NCBI GenBank assembly: GCA_902794395.1
Contig: CADBHB010000001.1
Location: 1 to 64,000, forward strand
Origin: an uncultured Ruminococcus sp.
GTDB taxonomy: Bacteria; Bacillota; Clostridia; Oscillospirales; Acutalibacteraceae
Direction of reading: 5' to 3'
DNA: 64,000 nt
The notes below the pieces were generated by a model. That model was not told the DNA's origin and did no database searches. It saw nothing but the letters and a program-made list of their open reading frames with translations. This document shows, piece after piece, positions 7,060 through 14,560 of this stretch. The position numbers and the translations under genes were made by a program. The stretch's first letter is position 1. Each line of letters begins with the position of its first letter.

Positions 7060-8721
7060 TTATTTTTTGAGCAGCAGTCCGTTTTTCAAGTCTTCCTTAG
7101 CCTGTTTCTTGATGATGAAGTGCTGCTTTTTGCCGGTGGCGGTGCGCGGTACGTCTTTGACAAAGCGGTAGTAGCGCGGCGCCTGGTACTTTGAAATATT
7201 CGGGGAGGCGGCGCAGTAGTCGAGCAGCTCCTGCACGGTAAGGCTGTCGTCGGCGGGTATAACATACGCCGCCACGCTCTCGCCTCTGGTGCTGTCGGGC
7301 ACGCCGGTGACTATGCACTCCGACACCTTCGGATGGCTGTTGAGGACTTCCTCTATACGGGCGGGATAGATGTTTTCGCCCTTGCTGATTATCATGTCGT
7401 CTTTTCTGCCCGCGATGGTGATGAACTGGCGCTTGTCCCAGGTGGCGACGTCGCCGGTGTACATCCAGCCCTTGTAGAACTTTTCCTCGGTCGCCTGCGG
7501 GTTGTTTACATAGCTGTAGGTGGACTTGGCGGGGCATTTTATGATGACCTCGCCTTCCTCAAGGTTGTCCTGCGCCACGGTGTCGTCCGGCTCCGCCTTT
7601 TTGTCCTCGTACACCCTTACTACCCTCACCTCGTCGTCGGTGCACGATCTGCCCGCAGTGCCCGACATTTCGGGCAGGTCATATGGGCGCAGGAAGGTGT
7701 TCCAGAAGGACTCGGTGGTGCCGTAGCCGTTGTAGATGTTGGGCGTCAGCGCCTGCTGGAAGCGGATGCACGCCTCCTTTTCCAGGGGGCTGCCCATAGT
7801 GATTATGCCCTTTAGGGTGGAAATATCCTTGGGGTGCTTTTCCTGACGGGACGCCAGCAGCGTCAAAACGGACGGCACGCCCGTCAGAAAGGAGATTCCG
7901 TAGCGCTCCACATAGCTCAGGGTGGTTTTGGGGTTGAAGGTGCGCATTATAACCAGCGCTCCGCCCGCGTACAGCGTGGGGGTGGGACCGCCCGAGTGCA
8001 GACCGCCGCGGTGGAACCACGGAGTCATGTTCATGGTGACGTCGGTGGGGGACAGCGGAAAGTGCATGATGACGTCGTGCGCGGAGAGCACCTCGTTTAT
8101 GTTGTTGAGCGGCACGCCCTTGGGTGTGCCGGTGGTGCCTGAGGTCTGCAGCCTCACCACCTCGTCGTAGATGTGCGGCGCGAAGTCTACGGGCGGGTCG
8201 CTGTCGTCGGCGTCCTTCACGTAATCCTCGTACAGCACGTGACCCTCGGGGAGCTGAAAGTCTTTTTTGCCGCTGTTGACGGCGATGATGACCTCGGGCT
8301 TGCTCGCGCTCATTTCCAGCGCCCGCAGGGCGGTTTCGGCTATCTCGGTGTCATAGATGTACACCTTAGCCGCGTTGTGGGTCATTATCTCGGCGGTCTC
8401 GCCCGCTGAGAGGTTGAAGTTGACGGGGTTGCCAATAGCGCCCAGCTTTTGCGGCGCGATGTAGCCAAACAAAAACTGAGGGCTGTTAAAAAGCTGGAAC
8501 ATAACGATGTCGCTTTTTTTGACGCCGTCGCGCTTTAGGGCGTTGGCAAAGCGGTTGCACTCGGCGTTCAGCTCGGCGTAGGTCCACTGCTTTTTTTCTA
8601 CAGGAGAAATAACAGCGGGCTTGTAGCCAAAGCGGCGAACGTTGCGCATAAAGCCGTTCAGCCACGTAAATTCGGACTCAAAGGTTTCTCTGAACATGGC
8701 AGAGTCATAGGTGAGATTCAT
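7060..8721 (-). CDS. Acyl-CoA synthetase / AMP-forming ligase (ANL superfamily)
   Basis: The 553-residue enzyme would activate a carboxylic acid, probably fatty or aromatic, as an acyl-adenylate and transfer it to CoA or a carrier protein. Visible core motifs are LQTSGTTGTPKGV (phosphate loop), YNGYGTTES, YTGDVATW, GRKDDMIISKGENIYPARIEE (hinge region) and a C-terminal PRTATGKKQ with the catalytic Lys. The start is the ATG after GGAGGT at 8721; a longer frame has no site. It follows a FabF-type ketosynthase on the same strand with 70 nt between, and a LysR gene is divergent. The substrate cannot be read from the sequence. Confidence 0.88.
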   Translation of the reverse strand: MNLTYDSAMFRETFESEFTWLNGFMRNVRRFGYKPAVISPVEKKQWTYAELNAECNRFANALKRDGVKKSDIVMFQLFNSPQFLFGYIAPQKLGAIGNPVNFNLSAGETAEIMTHNAAKVYIYDTEIAETALRALEMSASKPEVIIAVNSGKKDFQLPEGHVLYEDYVKDADDSDPPVDFAPHIYDEVVRLQTSGTTGTPKGVPLNNINEVLSAHDVIMHFPLSPTDVTMNMTPWFHRGGLHSGGPTPTLYAGGALVIMRTFNPKTTLSYVERYGISFLTGVPSVLTLLASRQEKHPKDISTLKGIITMGSPLEKEACIRFQQALTPNIYNGYGTTESFWNTFLRPYDLPEMSGTAGRSCTDDEVRVVRVYEDKKAEPDDTVAQDNLEEGEVIIKCPAKSTYSYVNNPQATEEKFYKGWMYTGDVATWDKRQFITIAGRKDDMIISKGENIYPARIEEVLNSHPKVSECIVTGVPDSTRGESVAAYVIPADDSLTVQELLDYCAASPNISKYQAPRYYRFVKDVPRTATGKKQHFIIKKQAKEDLKNGLLLKK

Positions 8722-8791
8722 ATATACCTCCGGTATAGTTGATAGTGGAGAGCGGAGCAACGAAAGGTTCCGCTCCGATTTATACGGCGTA

Positions 8792-10021
8792 TCACTCTTT
8801 AGTGTATTTGCCGATCAAAATGCTGGAATTCTGTCCGCCGAAGCCGAAGGCGTTTGACATGGCGTAGCGGATGTCCGCCTGCTTTGCGGTGTTGGGCACA
8901 AAGTCGATGCCCTCACATTCGGGGTCTACCTCGTTGAGGTTGATGGTGGGCGGCACTGTGCCGGTCTCAATCGCCTTTACGCAGGTTATCACCTCGGTTA
9001 TTCCTCCCGCGCCCATCATATGACCTGTAGCGCCCTTGGTGGAGCTGACATAGGGGAGGGCGTCGCCGAAAACCTCTTTGATGGCGGCGGTCTCAACCGC
9101 GTCGCCCTTGTGGGTGGCGGTGCCGTGAGCGTTTATGTAGCCTATGTCGGCGGGAGATACCCCCGCGTCCTCTATGGCGCGGCGCAGACATGCCATCGCG
9201 CCTCTGCCCTCGGGATGCGGCGCTGTTACATGGTGCGCGTCGCAGGTGTTGCCGCAGCCCGCTACATAGCCGAAGATGCGCGCGCCTCTGGCAAGGGCGT
9301 GCTCCTCGGTCTCAAGCACCAGAGCGCCGCCGCCTTCGCCTATAACAAAGCCGTCGCGGGTGACGTCAAAGGGTCTGCTGGCGGTTTGGGGATCGTCATT
9401 CCTGCGCGAGAGCGCCTTGGCGTTGGCGAGCGAGTAGATTACCAGCGGACACAGCACGCTCTCCGCGCCTACCGCCAGCATTACGTCCGCCTTGCCCGCC
9501 TGCATGTAGGTGCAGGCTATGTTTATGGCGTCGCCGCCCGAAGAACAGGCGGTGCTTACCGTAAACGATGGACCCTGTATGTCGTAGTCGATGGCGATAT
9601 TAGCCGCGGCGATGTTGCCTAGTATTTTGGGGATGAAGCGCGGACCCACCTTTTTGTGTGACGCGCCCGACAGCGCGTCCTGAGTAAAGGCGGTGGTGGC
9701 TACGCCCGCCATGGCGGTGCCCATAACGATGCCCGTGCGGGTGGGTTCTATCTTGATGCCGCTCTGCTTTATCGCTTCTTCGGCGGCGATATACGCGTAC
9801 TGCATAAAGGGGTCGGTCTTGCGCACCAAATCCTTTTCCAGATAGTCGGTGGGAGTAAAGTCCTTTATCTCGCCCGCTATCTGCACGGCAAGCTCCGAGG
9901 GGTCAAAGCTCTTAATCGTGTCTATGCCCGACTTGCCCGCGGTCAGGTTGTTCCAATAGGTGTCTACGCCTATGCCCAACGGGGTCACGGCGCCCATTCC
10001 GGTGATGACGATTTTTTTCAT
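8792..10021 (-). CDS. Beta-ketoacyl-ACP synthase II (FabF-type)
   Basis: The 409-residue condensing enzyme elongates acyl-ACP with malonyl-ACP. The Cys-His-His triad is intact: C159 in STACSSGG, H299 in NAHGTATHKGD and H334 in GATGHMMGAGG; GFGGQNSS closes the fold. Length is normal for FabF. It is not inside a fab cluster: no carrier protein, malonyltransferase or reductase is near, and its only partner is an acyl-CoA synthetase. It may serve special lipid or secondary metabolism, or be the housekeeping FabF displaced from its cluster; the latter can be judged only with the whole genome. A GGAG ribosome site precedes the ATG. Confidence 0.9.
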   Translation of the reverse strand: MKKIVITGMGAVTPLGIGVDTYWNNLTAGKSGIDTIKSFDPSELAVQIAGEIKDFTPTDYLEKDLVRKTDPFMQYAYIAAEEAIKQSGIKIEPTRTGIVMGTAMAGVATTAFTQDALSGASHKKVGPRFIPKILGNIAAANIAIDYDIQGPSFTVSTACSSGGDAINIACTYMQAGKADVMLAVGAESVLCPLVIYSLANAKALSRRNDDPQTASRPFDVTRDGFVIGEGGGALVLETEEHALARGARIFGYVAGCGNTCDAHHVTAPHPEGRGAMACLRRAIEDAGVSPADIGYINAHGTATHKGDAVETAAIKEVFGDALPYVSSTKGATGHMMGAGGITEVITCVKAIETGTVPPTINLNEVDPECEGIDFVPNTAKQADIRYAMSNAFGFGGQNSSILIGKYTKE

Positions 10022-10053
10022 TTCAGCATTACTCCATTCAAAATTTTCAATAG

Positions 10054-10173
10054 CTATTTACATTCTGCATATTGTTATGCTATATTTAGATTATAACAGA
10101 TTCTCCCAAATTTTCAACAGGGGAGATAATGCAAATATCACCGCTTTTGCATGGTACTATTCACATTCTGCAT
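10054..10173. promoter_or_regulatory. Paired 17-bp direct repeats, candidate LysR sites
   Basis: CTATTTACATTCTGCAT at 10054-10070 and CTATTCACATTCTGCAT at 10157-10173 differ at one base and bracket the fabF/lysR divergent promoter region. The first is followed by a small palindrome GCATATTGTTATGC (10067-10080); between them lies ATGCAAA/TTTGCAT (about 10129-10152). They are plausible binding sites of the adjacent LysR protein. Confidence 0.45.
10090..10117 (-). promoter_or_regulatory. Promoter for the fabF-type/acyl-CoA synthetase operon
   Basis: On the minus strand TTGAAA (10112-10117), 16 bp, TATAAT (10090-10095). Transcription would start about 60 nt before the fabF-type ATG, with one of the 17-bp repeats in the leader. 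Confidence 0.6.
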
Positions 10174-10197
10174 TAGTGGCGACAGGGAGGCACCCGC

Positions 10198-11109
10198 ATG
10201 GACATAAACCAGCTAAATTGTTTCATATCTGTGGCGCAGACGCTCAACTTTTCGGAGGCGGCACGGCGAAATTTCGTTTCGCAGTCAACGGTAAGCCGAT
10301 ACATAAGCGACCTTGAAAAGGAGTTCGGCGTGCAGCTTTTCAGCCGCTCTCACCGCGATGTCACCCTCACCAACGAGGGCAGGACGCTTTTGCCCTACGC
10401 GCTCGAAATGACCGCCACCCTCGCCAAGGCGAAAAACATCATCGGGCAGATGCGCAACGGCGGCACCGGTAAGCTGACCATAGGCTGCGACGTTACGTCG
10501 ATGGACTTTCCCTCGCGCTGCATAGCTGCCTTCAGCGCCGAATACCGCGGCATCACGGTGGACATCAAGCGGTTCGACTCCGCCGACCGCAGCAGCGCCA
10601 TCACCGAGGGCGAATACGACTTTTGCTTCATGCCGCGCGACATGGTCCCCGAAAGCTCGGGCATCGAGACCCTTGCCACCCACACCGACCCGTTGATGGT
10701 GCTCACAGCCGCCCGCGAGGAGCTTCGCGGCAAAAAAGCTTTCAGCCTCTCGGAGCTTGCCGGTCAAAAGCTGGTGCTGCTGTCCGAGTCGGCAGCGCCT
10801 ATCCTGTATATGGAAATGATGGACATGCTGCGCACCTTCCACATCACCCCCAGGGTAGAGAGCGTGTATGACGAGCCGGGCGAAGTATATATGGCGGTGC
10901 TGTCAAAAATGGGAGCAGCAGTGCTGCCCCAGTCGCTGTCTTTGCTTATGGCGTCCGAAAAGGCGCTCGCCCTGCCGATAGCCGACGCCGACACAGGCAT
11001 AGCCTATGTGATGGCGTGGGCGAAGGACATCTCAAATCCCGCCGCGGGGCACTTTATAAAAACCGTAAAGACCTTTGCCGCGGGCGACGACAACGAATAC
11101 GGACTATAA
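10198..11109 (+). CDS. LysR-family transcriptional regulator
   Basis: The 303-residue protein has the typical N-terminal winged helix-turn-helix (residues 1-60, MDINQLNCFISVAQTLNFSE and SQSTVSRYISDLEKEFG) and a C-terminal substrate-binding domain (about 90-295). It is divergent from the ketosynthase/acyl-CoA synthetase pair across 176 bp with repeated motifs, the usual LysR arrangement, so it probably regulates that pair in answer to a small acyl or acid ligand. GGGAGG lies 8 nt before the ATG. Confidence 0.9.
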   Translation: MDINQLNCFISVAQTLNFSEAARRNFVSQSTVSRYISDLEKEFGVQLFSRSHRDVTLTNEGRTLLPYALEMTATLAKAKNIIGQMRNGGTGKLTIGCDVTSMDFPSRCIAAFSAEYRGITVDIKRFDSADRSSAITEGEYDFCFMPRDMVPESSGIETLATHTDPLMVLTAAREELRGKKAFSLSELAGQKLVLLSESAAPILYMEMMDMLRTFHITPRVESVYDEPGEVYMAVLSKMGAAVLPQSLSLLMASEKALALPIADADTGIAYVMAWAKDISNPAAGHFIKTVKTFAAGDDNEYGL

Positions 11110-11155
11110 AGGCGATAAAAGGTTATAAGTGTGCGCTCCGCGATAGTTGCGGCCG

Positions 11156-11187
11156 AAAAAACAGCAGGCTCTTGCAAAGCCTGCTGT
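11156..11187 (-). terminator. Terminator of the lipoprotein gene
   Basis: ACAGCAGGCT (11161-11170) pairs perfectly with AGCCTGCTGT (11178-11187); read on the minus strand it ends in a TTTTTT run. It sits between the converging lysR and lipoprotein genes. Confidence 0.8.
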
Positions 11188-11193
11188 GTGTCT

Positions 11194-11679
11194 TTATTTC
11201 TGCTTTTTTGCGACCCAAACCGAGCCTGCAAAGTACAGGTATTTGTCCGAAACATACCACTCGGTGCCCTTTTCGTTTTCCTCGCGCGCCTTTTTGATTG
11301 ATTCGTCGCCGTTGTCGATAATTTCGTCGTTCATATACTCCGCGAACGTGTATACGGTAGGCTCCTTGTTTTCGACCAGATCGCCGTTTTCGTCATACTT
11401 TTTGCTTATTACGGTCGTCAGCGTGGTGCCCTCAATGCTCCACTTACCGTCGACGTCGGCGGATTCTATACCGTTGTCCACCGAGACCGTCATTGTGCCG
11501 TCGGTGCGGAACACCGCCTCGGAATGACTGAAATAGTTGGTCTCCCACGCGTGCGCGGTCAAAAGCTTGCCCTCCTCCGTTTTTACTATGTTGGGCTTCT
11601 TTTGACAGCCCGCAAGGGCGGCAAGCAGCGTAACGGCTGCCAATACAAGACACAGAGATTTACGAACGGACCGAAGCAT
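11194..11679 (-). CDS. Hypothetical lipoprotein
   Basis: The 161-residue product has a basic N-terminus, a hydrophobic stretch and a lipobox LAGC with the modified Cys at residue 25, so it is exported and lipid-anchored. The mature part, about 135 residues, is acidic and rich in beta-type sequence (WSIEGTTLTTVIS, YLYFAGSVWVAKK), in the manner of small lipocalin-like or DUF-type lipoproteins, but I do not recognise a family. AAAGGAGA precedes the ATG and a consensus promoter lies just upstream. Confidence 0.8.
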   Translation of the reverse strand: MLRSVRKSLCLVLAAVTLLAALAGCQKKPNIVKTEEGKLLTAHAWETNYFSHSEAVFRTDGTMTVSVDNGIESADVDGKWSIEGTTLTTVISKKYDENGDLVENKEPTVYTFAEYMNDEIIDNGDESIKKAREENEKGTEWYVSDKYLYFAGSVWVAKKQK

Positions 11680-11708
11680 AACAAGTCTCCTTTTGGGTTA
11701 TTGCCACT

Positions 11709-11737
11709 ATTATAGCGCGTTTTGCGCGCGGTGTCAA
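11709..11737 (-). promoter_or_regulatory. Consensus sigma-A promoter for the lipoprotein gene
   Basis: Minus strand TTGACA (11732-11737), 17 bp, TATAAT (11709-11714): both hexamers and the spacing are perfect consensus. Confidence 0.85.
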
Positions 11738-11767
11738 TCGGCAGTACACAAGGAGCTGCGTTGAACA

Positions 11768-11801
11768 AAAAGAAAAGAGGGGCGGATAACTCCCGCCCCT
11801 C
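11768..11801 (-). terminator. Terminator of the rubrerythrin-DUF4177 transcript
   Basis: GAGGGGCGG (11777-11785) pairs with CCGCCCCTC (11793-11801); on the minus strand it is followed by TTTTCTTTTTG. It lies 29 bp beyond the duplicated rubrerythrin end. Confidence 0.8.
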
Positions 11802-11830
11802 AAGAACTCAGTATTTACGCGGCTTTTGGC

Positions 11831-11877
11831 TTAGCCGAAATATCTCTTCAAAAGTCCCCTAAAGCCCGCGCCGTGTC
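11831..11877 (-). pseudogene. Duplicated rubrerythrin 3' end (remnant)
   Basis: These 47 bp match 12166-12212, the 3' end of the rubrerythrin gene, at 42 positions. In the rubrerythrin frame the remnant reads [14 protein letters not shown] and stop, against [14 protein letters not shown]. Four of the five differences are silent and the fifth is Lys to Arg, so it comes from a diverged functional copy rather than a fresh slip. It starts 5 bp after the stop codon of the DUF4177 gene that separates the two copies. Confidence 0.8.
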
Positions 11878-11882
11878 CGGCT

Positions 11883-12146
11883 TTACCGCATATCAAGACG
11901 TTCGAAAACAAGCGTAGCTTGGATACGGTCTCCTCCTCCAAAACCTTTGCTGCCTCCATTGGAAGTAGACATGCTGTGCAGACGGTAGCCTTTTGAAACT
12001 TGGCTATTGATGACATTTTCAAGGTCAGTCAAATTACCCGAACCAGTACCGAAAAACTTTTCTTTAAGCGTCACTTGCATGACAACATAAGGTAAGTCTT
12101 GACCGGAAGCGTAAGAAAAACGAGATTGATTGTTCCAATTACCCAT
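11883..12146 (-). CDS. DUF4177-like small protein
   Basis: The 87-residue product (begins MGNWNNQSRFSYASG, contains LPYVVMQVTLKEKFFG, LENVINSQVSKGYRLHSMST and QATLVFER) has the layout of DUF4177 proteins: a YEYKVV-like first strand, a helix with a KGYRLH-like turn and a last strand. Function is unknown. The start is the ATG after GGAGGA; the frame to 12164 lacks a site. The gene is clearly poorer in G/C than its neighbours and lies between the intact rubrerythrin gene and a copy of that gene's last codons, which points to insertion by transfer. Confidence 0.75.
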   Translation of the reverse strand: MGNWNNQSRFSYASGQDLPYVVMQVTLKEKFFGTGSGNLTDLENVINSQVSKGYRLHSMSTSNGGSKGFGGGDRIQATLVFERLDMR

Positions 12147-12165
12147 ACTTTCCTCCAATATCAAA

Positions 12166-12711
12166 TTAGCCGAAATATCTCTTGAGCAGTCCCTTGAAGC
12201 CCGCGCCGTGTCTTGCCTCGTCCTTTGCCATTTCGTGGACGGTGTCGTGGATCGCGTCCAGACCTGCCGCTTTAGCGCGCTTTGCCAGGTCGAATTTGCC
12301 TTCGCAGGCGCCCGCTTCCGCGTCGGCGCGCATTTGCAGGTTCTTTTCGGTGCTGTCGGTCAGCACCTCGCCCAAAAGCTCGGCAAAGCGTGACGCGTGG
12401 TCAGCCTCCTCAAAGGCATAGCGCTTGAACGCCTCGGCTACCTCGGGATAGCCCTCTCTGTCGGCTACGCGCGCCATCGCGAGATACATGCCTACCTCGC
12501 TGCACTCGCCCTCAAAGTTGGCTCTGAGGTCCTTTATGATGTCCTCGCTTGTGTCGTGCATTTTGCCCTCGCCAAGCTTATGTACGGTGGCGTACTCCGC
12601 GTCCTCTTCCATCTTCTTGAATTTGGAGGCGGGCTGCTTGCAGACGGGACACTGCTCGGGGGGCTGGTCTCCTTCGTGAACATAACCGCATACGGTGCAA
12701 TACCATTTCAT
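12166..12711 (-). CDS. Reverse rubrerythrin (rubredoxin domain first)
   Basis: The 181-residue protein has an N-terminal rubredoxin knuckle pair (C5-x2-C8 and C21-x2-C24) followed by a ferritin-like di-iron domain (about 55-175) with Glu ligands in [23 protein letters not shown] and MAKDEARHG. This domain order defines reverse rubrerythrins of clostridia, which reduce oxygen or hydrogen peroxide with electrons from NADH via rubredoxin partners. AAGGAG precedes the ATG; a possible promoter is TTGTAT (12774-12779)-18-TATAAA on the minus strand in the AT-rich leader. Its last 15 codons are duplicated 335 bp downstream. Confidence 0.92.
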   Translation of the reverse strand: MKWYCTVCGYVHEGDQPPEQCPVCKQPASKFKKMEEDAEYATVHKLGEGKMHDTSEDIIKDLRANFEGECSEVGMYLAMARVADREGYPEVAEAFKRYAFEEADHASRFAELLGEVLTDSTEKNLQMRADAEAGACEGKFDLAKRAKAAGLDAIHDTVHEMAKDEARHGAGFKGLLKRYFG

Positions 12712-12873
12712 AACACATTACTCCTTCTAAATGAAATTTATATAAAAAATTTATATATTTATATTATTCTATCATACAATCTGCTGTAAATAGTTCTTGC
12801 TGAGAATAATAACAAAGATATTTCACATCCTTCCTTTTTCCGCATAGCCTATAGGTAGAAAAGGAGGAATACT

Positions 12874-13419
12874 ATGCCGAAAATCTATCTGAGTCCATCG
12901 GTACAGGAGTTCAATCACTACATCGACGGCGGCAGCGAGGAGTATTATATGTATCTCATAGCCGACGCCATGGAGCCGTATCTGCGCGCGAACAACATCG
13001 ACTTCGACCGCAATCAGCCTCAAATGACTTTAAGCCAGGTCATCGCCGATTCCAACGCGCAAAACTACGACCTGCACCTCGCCATCCACAGCAACGCTTC
13101 TCCCGAAGCCTCGGCGGGCAAGAAAACAGGGGTCGAGATATATTACTACCCAAGCAGTCAAAACGGAAAGCGCTTCGCCGAGATCATCGCCAACAACTAC
13201 AAAAGCATCTACCGCGAGCCCGGCGATATACGCCTGATACCTTCGGCTGCGCTGGCGGAGCTGCGCCGCACCAAGGCGCCCGCGGTGCTGATAGAGGTGG
13301 GCTACCATGACAACAGGGAAGAGGCGCAGTGGATACGCGACAACATCGACAACATAGCCCGCAGCTTGTCAAAATCGGTGGTCGAGTATTTTCATCAGGA
13401 TTTCAAGGAGCCTGATTGA
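12874..13419 (+). CDS. N-acetylmuramoyl-L-alanine amidase (Amidase_3), no signal peptide
   Basis: The 181-residue protein is a bare amidase catalytic domain. Conserved are IYLSPS, the acidic GSEEYYM segment, HLAIHSNASP with a zinc His, GVEIYYYP and APAVLIEVGYHDN with the catalytic Glu. The usual N-terminal DPGHGG zinc motif is replaced by LSPSVQEFNHY, as in a known clostridial subgroup, so the first metal ligand is uncertain. No signal peptide or wall-binding domain is visible; release may need lysis, as for mother-cell lysins, or another export route. AAAGGAGG lies before the ATG. Confidence 0.85.
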   Translation: MPKIYLSPSVQEFNHYIDGGSEEYYMYLIADAMEPYLRANNIDFDRNQPQMTLSQVIADSNAQNYDLHLAIHSNASPEASAGKKTGVEIYYYPSSQNGKRFAEIIANNYKSIYREPGDIRLIPSAALAELRRTKAPAVLIEVGYHDNREEAQWIRDNIDNIARSLSKSVVEYFHQDFKEPD

Positions 13420-13438
13420 TGCGGCTCAGCCGCGAATT

Positions 13439-13493
13439 ATCTGCCTTGCGGCGTGAACGAGTACAAGGAGAACGTAGGATAACAACGGCAGAT
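13439..13493. repeat. Small inverted-repeat element
   Basis: ATCTGCC (13439-13445) and GGCAGAT (13487-13493) flank a 41-bp centre containing ACGAGTACAAGGAGAACG and ACAACG. The centre loosely resembles that of the element at 5-82 (ACGAGGCGAAGGA, ACAACG). It may be a related extragenic element; the rest of 13494-13568 is T/G-rich spacer without a gene. Confidence 0.3.
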
Positions 13494-13568
13494 TTTGGTT
13501 TTTGGTTTTTGATTTTTCGTTGTTGGGGGTAATCGTTCATTGTTAAGATGGCGTTTGTCGCAAAAGTG

Positions 13569-13597
13569 TTGCGTTTCTTCGGCTTTTATATTATAAT
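13569..13597 (+). promoter_or_regulatory. Promoter for the LUD-domain gene
   Basis: TTGCGT (13569-13574), 17 bp, TATAAT (13592-13597), 32 bp before the ATG at 13629. Confidence 0.65.
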
Positions 13598-13628
13598 ATA
13601 GAAAACAAAGTCAGGGGGATGTGACAAT

Positions 13629-14288
13629 ATGACAACCGAAATGAAAACCCGCGTGGAAACCACGCTGAAAAACCTTAAGCGCAACCAAATGGAAGCCTAC
13701 TATGTCGACACCAAGGAGGAGGCGGTCGAGCTGGTCAAGACCCTCATCCAAAAGGGCGACACCCTTTCCTGCGGCGGCTCGGTAACGCTCAAGCAGACGG
13801 GCGTATACGACCTCATCAGCTCCGCCGACTACAACTTCCTCGACCGCACCGCCTGCGAGACCCGCGAGCAGGTTGAGGAGATATACCGCAAGACCTTCTG
13901 TGCCGACGCCTTCTTCACCAGTGCCAACGCCGTTACCGAAAACGGCGAGCTATATAACGTAGACGGCAATTCCAACCGCGTGGCGGCGATACTCTACGGT
14001 CCCAAAAGCGTAGTCTGTGTCTGCGGCGTAAACAAGCTCGTCAAAAATCTCGACGAAGCCATTCTCCGCGTCAAAACCAAGGCTGCGCCGCCCAACACGG
14101 TAAGACTGGGAATAGATACTCCCTGCTCCAAAACAGGCGAGTGCATCTCGCTGAAAAAAGAAGCTCCCGAGATGTGCGAGGGCTGTCGGGGCGACGGCAG
14201 GATCTGCTGCAACTATGTAGTCTGCGCCCGTCAGCGCCACGTCAACCGCATTAAGGTCATCATCATCGGCGAGGAATACGGCTATTGA
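13629..14288 (+). CDS. LUD-domain protein (LutC/YkgG-like)
   Basis: The 219-residue protein has the LUD fold found in lactate-utilisation proteins: an N-terminal helix region, VDTKEEAVELVKTLIQKGDTLSCGGSVTLKQTG, DAFFTSANAVTENGELYNVDGNSNRVAAILYGP and VVCVCGVNKLVKN. The C-terminal 50 residues hold eight Cys (from TPCSKTGECIS to CNYVVCARQ), a pattern that could hold a metal or Fe-S cluster. No lutA or lutB partner is adjacent, so a role in lactate oxidation is unproven; stand-alone copies like this are frequent in clostridia. Confidence 0.85.
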   Translation: MTTEMKTRVETTLKNLKRNQMEAYYVDTKEEAVELVKTLIQKGDTLSCGGSVTLKQTGVYDLISSADYNFLDRTACETREQVEEIYRKTFCADAFFTSANAVTENGELYNVDGNSNRVAAILYGPKSVVCVCGVNKLVKNLDEAILRVKTKAAPPNTVRLGIDTPCSKTGECISLKKEAPEMCEGCRGDGRICCNYVVCARQRHVNRIKVIIIGEEYGY

Positions 14289-14290
14289 GT

Positions 14291-14369
14291 TTAGAGTTTA
14301 GAGATTAGAGATTAGAGTTGAGAGATAAGAGTTGAGAGCCGAGTTTTTCAGTTCTCCGCTCTCAACTCT
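14291..14369. repeat. Heptanucleotide tandem array with terminal hairpin
   Basis: Seven 7-bp units follow the LUD stop codon: TTAGAGT, TTAGAGA, TTAGAGA, TTAGAGT, TGAGAGA, TAAGAGT, TGAGAGC (14291-14339). The last units, AGAGTTGAGAGC (14328-14339), pair perfectly with GCTCTCAACTCT (14358-14369) across an 18-nt loop. There is no U-tract, so it is a weak terminator at best; the array is a likely variable-number repeat. Confidence 0.7.
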
Positions 14370-14378
14370 CCAAAGGCA

Positions 14379-14501
14379 TTAGCCCTGCTCGGACCGGTTC
14401 TTTTTGTCCTGACTGTTTTTGGTGTTCTTGCAGTCCTTGCAATCCTTGCAGTCGTTGCAGTCCTGTGTGCCCTTGCCGGTGGTCTTGTTCTTGTCGCTCA
14501 T
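14379..14501 (-). CDS. Small Cys-rich peptide (40 residues)
   Basis: A 41-codon frame starts at ATG 14499-14501 (minus strand), 6 nt after GGAGGTGA. The product is very hydrophilic, Lys/Asp/Asn-rich, with four Cys in a repeated CxDC pattern (DCNDCKDCKDCK) in the middle. It has no signal peptide and no modification genes beside it. Metal binding is a reasonable guess from the Cys spacing; I do not recognise a family. It is divergent from the rRNA methyltransferase gene and convergent with the LUD gene. Confidence 0.65.
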   Translation of the reverse strand: MSDKNKTTGKGTQDCNDCKDCKDCKNTKNSQDKKNRSEQG

Positions 14502-14560
14502 TAAGCTCACCTCCATTCCGTAATACTCCTATTATGGACGCTTTTTCCTGAAATATACAT

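Noticed and set aside
10022..10197. Riboswitch between the divergent fabF-type and lysR genes
   Set aside because: The repeats are DNA-type operators placed at both promoters; no conserved riboswitch core or terminator/antiterminator pair is seen.
11831..12022. 63-codon frame running through the end of the DUF4177 gene into the rubrerythrin remnant
   Set aside because: It has no ribosome site and most of it overlaps DUF4177 in another frame; only the last 14 codons are the duplicated rubrerythrin end.
14291..14339. CRISPR-like array
   Set aside because: Units are 7 bp with no spacers; it is a simple tandem repeat.
14379..14501. SCIFF ribosomal peptide precursor
   Set aside because: SCIFF has six Cys in a different spacing and a radical-SAM partner gene near secDF; here four Cys in CxDC repeats and no maturase, neither near this gene nor near secD.
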